Assembly: GCA_965153455.1 (NCBI GenBank)
Contig: OZ234497.1
Location: forward strand, 8,804,001 to 8,868,000
DNA: 64,000 nucleotides
Direction: 5' to 3'
DNA from: Sphagnum compactum
Taxonomy: Eukaryota > Bryophyta > Sphagnopsida > Sphagnales
Positions 59,700-64,000 of the stretch are shown in pieces (position 1 is the stretch's first letter; every line of letters starts with the position of its first letter). A model generated the notes under the pieces. The model was not told where the DNA came from, made no database searches, and saw only the letters and a list, made by a program, of their open reading frames with translations. The position numbers and the translations under genes were made by a program.

Positions 59700-62600
59700 G
59701 TGTTGTTATCTAGGTTGTGATAGCCAAATCGGATGTTTGGAAAAATGAGATTTAGTTTTAAGTTAATTATTTTTTTGATATCCTTGTCAGATATCTTAAA
59801 TGAAAGAATGTTTAAAAGAAAAAGATCCAACCTTGTTCTTAAAACCTATTTTGAAAATACAAATCCGCCGAATGTCAAAAGAATGTGATATCCATCCACC
59901 CAACATGGGTTATGACTCAGTTAAGGTTCAAACCTCAACTGAGTTAATACCTAGTTTCACCTTGGTAACGCATCATTGAAAAATTAATTCCAATATATAG
60001 GTAGATAGGTAGGCAAATAGGTGATTACCAGGTAAGTAGATGGTTTATATATAGGCAAGGGTTGTCTTTACTAATCAGTTACAACCTGCTACAAGTAGTT
60101 AGGTATAGTAAAATAAACTGAGCTAAGCACCATGGTTACTTAATCAACTGGAACCGAACAGAAAACTGTTTCCTAACCATTTACCATTCATCCTTCATGG
60201 TGCACTACTAGGTTGCTGGTTCACTCTGGTTGATTTGGGTGCTTTCAAATGACAGCTGAAATAGATCCACTCACTACCCAGAAGAAATTGGAAGACTTAA
60301 AAAGAAGACTTATGATTCCATGGTTTGCTGCCTAACTATGTGAGATCCCAGATTTTGCCTTTAGGTCATACTTTTTCCTTTTTTGAAAGGGAAGAAAAAG
60401 AGAACAACAACATCAAGGACAAGAGGCTGGGTGCAAGCAATTTTGGGTTGTGGGATCCTCATATTTCTCTAAACCCATAAAGATTGTGGCTCCAGGCCCC
60501 CCAGCTTTGACCAGCCATTTGGTGAGAGCTCCTCTAGGGTTTCAAACTTGGCTGCCAAGTTCCCCAAAATGCTGGCCAGGGTGAGCCTGCACCCACTAAC
60601 ACACCATGGTGCAGACATTATTAAAGAGACAAGTGATGGAATAAAGTCTGGTGGAGGACTTACACAGTTGCTGTAGTAAAGTTTTCTAAGCTGACCTGTT
60701 TGGGTAACTTTGCAGCTCAAGCTGTCTGTCTGTCTGGCAACCTTTCGGGGTTGAAAGACATTGTTTTGGATCGTAAGTAGTGTCTCGCAAACATGGTTGA
60801 GATCTCCTTAATTATATCACATATCTTGCTGCTTCTTATTGACATTTTTATTTCTTCTTAATTCACTTTTGCATATATTTTTGATCACTGGTGGGTTAAA
60901 ACTTAAAACCCATGCTTTTTTGTGTCCCGTAACTCACTACAATAAAAGGAAGGTGTCCCTGTATGTCAAGTGATTTCACTGAATTTTTGAGTGAATTCCC
61001 GGATTGTAGTGAATGATGATTAGTGAAGAAGCAATGAATTCACTGGTCTAATGAATGAGGACTAATGAATTGCACCCACATTTAGTACTAGTAGTGTAAG
61101 CTTAGGCCTGGGTTATAATTGGTTACGTTTGATAACTGACTAGAGTGTGTTGGTTACCATGGTTAATCTCGGCATTCACATGTCTCAACTCTTCACAATA
61201 ACCTGGCACACTCTTGCCATAACTTCTGCAAAGGTGTCAATTGCTCAATGGGTCAAGCCCATTCCATTGCCCATAACAACCTGGAAGCCACTAGAGTTGA
61301 CAAAGTGTCAATCGCCACCTTTGCACTACTGATCTGGGGCCACAGTGAACCAGCACCCCAGCAGCACACCATGAAGGATGGATGGGAAGTGGTCAGGAAA
61401 CAGTTTTCTGTTGGGTTCCAGTTCACTAGGTAACCATGGTGGATACCTCAGTTACTTTTTTTGGGTACCTACATACGAACAACCCACAAGCAGGTTGTTA
61501 GTAGGTAGGTAGATTGAACTTCAATGAGCTATGACCATGGCATACTACAATTCTCAATTCAGCCTCCCTATCCAAGTGTTGAATACTTAAGTTATTTGGA
61601 GTTGAAACGGGTTTGGTTTTTATGTGCATCATTTACGCTATGAGTTGTATTGTATTTGACGTAACCCAATGTTGATTCTAAAAGACCACAAGCCATGTTA
61701 GTTGTCTTATATTGGAAAAGGTGTGAGTAGTGGTGGATTTGCTACCCAGATGCAACAATCAGTCCCACCCCAGGACTTTGATGCTATAACATAGAATTGC
61801 ATTCCGAATATGCATCTTTTACGTAATGGAGATGCAATGGCACAACTTAGGCATATGAGGAAAGATGATCCAAATGCTGGTGTTCTTCTTTTGTTGAATC
61901 TTTTGGGGGTTTCAAAGCATTCATTCATTGTGGAGGCAGTTCAACAACAGATCTTATGTTGCAAAGCTGATCAATCACTTGGAACTACATACACCACTAG
62001 GTCAATCACTAGCTGTGAAGCATATTGGGGTCACACTCCTCCCTTCTTTTGCTGAAAGCAGAATCGCAAGAAATGTTTAGGTTTTAGGGTTTAGGGTTTA
62101 CTTACTTAATTATGCTTTGTTTTTTGGCTCATTTGTTGTTAGTGTTATGCTTTGGGGGGTTCTATTCTAAGTTGCTAGCTTGATGACTCCAACCAGCAGT
62201 GTACCCTAACCCACTTTTGGGGGCTTTTTCCTCTTTACCTGCTGTGTTTTGTCACCTTGAATTTTGGTCCTTCCTTTTGTCCTTGATTGGTTCAAAGCAA
62301 GAGAGTTGTTGGTGATCTATTTCACCTCTCATTAAGAAAGGAGGCACTCTCTAGAAATTCTCAAAAGGTGTGTGTGTCTTTTTAGGAAGGAAAACCTCTG
62401 ACCTCAGGTGTGCTCTATGATTGCACCTACTTATAGCAGCAGAAAATCCTTCTTATTACTACCTAGCCCCAAAAAAAGCAAACTGGCCAACATAAAATGC
62501 ATTTTGGACCTACAAACACTTGTTCTATTCAGTTGGTTGAACGTGACTTCTGGAAAGAAATGCATGTTTCTTATGCTATTCCCTTATTCCAAGATTCATT

Positions 62601-64000
62601 TGGTTCAGCCAATTTTGATTTCCACAAAGAATTACCCCATGCAAAGGGACATGTGGGGAATTTGTGTTCAAAGGTAACATAGGGAAGGAGCCAATCAAGG
62701 ATTTTCCATGGAAAAAAATGCACCAAATTTCAAGCCAAAACAATCCAATTCACCAGAATTTTATGATAAGGTCCAGTGCATAGTGAAGAATATAGAAGAA
62801 TTCTGTTATTGTTTTCACTTTCAGGTCTAATATGTAGCCAAATTTGGCTAAATAATTTTCCAGATTGATCGCTACTTTGGCTACTACATCACAAAATGCT
62901 TACCAAAAAGAAAAACACTGGTCCCATGCATCAATGAATACATTTAGAATTCTTTTACAATCTGACCAATTGTACTCTTAAAAAGTCTCTGAAAGTGGCC
63001 AGGCATTGAAAGGTTAAATTTGTTTTGAGGGAAAAGAGAAGAAGAAGAAGAGAAGATATCCACATGTAGAGTGGCAACCCAGGTTTAATTATTTTGTGTG
63101 TTGGAGTGTTTATCCTATGTGGTTTGAGTCTCATCTTTTGTGTTAAGAGATTCCAAAGCACAAAAAAAGAACACAAGGCTTGGTTGATGTCAACGGTAAT
63201 TAGTTTTTTTGTTTGTTACCTTTTGCTTTGAAGTTGTGTGTATGTTTTCATGTGTGTAACTTTTGTTAGCTACTATGTTTGTCTTGGGTGCTTGACAAAT
63301 TTTTTATGTGTGTAAATGATATGAAAAATGTAATCTCTAATGTGAAAAAAAATCATAAGTTTAGCGAACTTCTTTTAGGGGTTAGGCTGGCAAAAGTTTC
63401 CCAAAGTTTTTTCCAAGCCATTTCCAACTGAAATTTTTGGCACTCAAATGAAGATTTTTACCAAATAGGAATTTTTTGAAAGCCCACACACACAAACCTA
63501 ACAATTGAAGATTGAAGGCATATATATATATATATATATATATATAAGTGTGTTGATCTTGTTTTGTGGTTTAATGGTCTAAAATAACAATGATTATTCT
63601 TACACAATTTAACGCATTACTTTAACCCCACAGAATATAGTTGACCCAATTCTATCATACATTACTTTTGGCCCTTTTGAAGAATGGGGTCACTTCCACA
63701 AGTTTGAGCTCAGCAGACTCAAACTTTCATGAAGCTGGTGAGCTCAAACTTTATCCAAAAGTTTTGAAGATTCCATTTCCCAAAAAAATCTTCATTTTTC
63801 CTTTAAAAAGTTGTGTGTGAATTTTATTTTTTTTGAGTGAAAATTTTGGCATTTCTAAAAATGATTTAATTTGTGCCAAAGCTGCCAAGGTACCATATAT
63901 GGTGGTTGGAATTCCTGCATTCCAAGCAATCTGTTGACTAGCAAATTGTGTCTACTATGGTGTGGAGGAAAGTAGGTTTCTAGCTTTGCATAAATTGCAA
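59700..64000. other. Intergenic to window end, no gene firmly recognised
   Basis: Contains short GTAGG-type simple sequence (60000-60050 and 61498-61512), a possible small CACTA-like palindromic piece (60935-61096), telomere-like 'tttagggtttagggttta' (62079-62097), and a TA dinucleotide run (63520-63546). A frame at 62497-62682 (+) reads VERDFWKEMHVSYAIPLFQD and looks somewhat protein-like, but I cannot name it. Confidence 0.55.

Noticed and set aside
59254-59748. Plus-strand 164-codon hydrophobic frame as a membrane protein
   Set aside because: It starts inside the LTR and its hydrophobicity comes from the CTT-rich minisatellite.
60935-61096. Small CACTA-like piece (starts CACTACAATAAAAGG, ends GTAGTG)
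   Set aside because: The termini agree for only six bases and the 3-bp flanks differ, so it does not meet the standard.

Overview
This window looks like nuclear DNA of a land plant with a gene-poor, AT-rich, repeat-laden genome. The evidence is a purple acid phosphatase gene with the plant exon pattern, a decayed relative of plant TCP11-domain proteins, a Ty1/copia element primed by initiator-Met tRNA, a MITE with Emigrant-like ends, and TTTAGGG-type motifs. A non-angiosperm (fern, gymnosperm or bryophyte) seems likely to me, but that is an inference from style and not shown by the sequence.

Only one gene appears complete: an eight-exon secreted purple acid phosphatase (38001-43612, + strand, 472 codons after splicing) with all seven metal ligands in the expected spacing. 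Its introns hold foldbacks, a LINE tail and CCTA-rich simple sequence.

Layout from left to right. 1-680 is a decayed transposase-like coding stretch (+). 690-2999 is a multi-exon TCP11-family pseudogene (-). 3000-8554 is AT-rich with nothing recognised. 8555-8935 is an F-box fragment (-). 13399-13851 is a pogo/Emigrant-like MITE. 14903-17400 is a GC-rich decayed hAT transposase (-). 17620-18415 is a degenerate ACCTAGG-type repeat array. 21285-22205 is a tandem repeat of about 305 bp. 23120-26480 holds several families of diverged tandem repeats, and 25653-26880 is a non-autonomous CACTA element. 26884-36420 has almost nothing recognisable. 36420-45350 is the phosphatase locus, bracketed by two copies of a dispersed repeat. 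46349-48203 is a 5'-truncated LINE (-) with a 13-bp target duplication. 48354-48964 is a hAT-type MITE with an 8-bp duplication. 53591-54140 plus 59274-59297 is a decayed unidentified gene split by a young copia element (54141-59273, -). The rest to 64000 is mostly noncoding, with a minisatellite and small telomere-like motifs.

There are no operons or pathway clusters. The main theme is a record of transposition and decay. In at least five unrelated dead reading frames the stop codons sit where CAA, CAG, CGA or TGG would fit, as expected from C-to-T decay of methylated DNA. Most intergenic sequence could not be assigned and is described as such.
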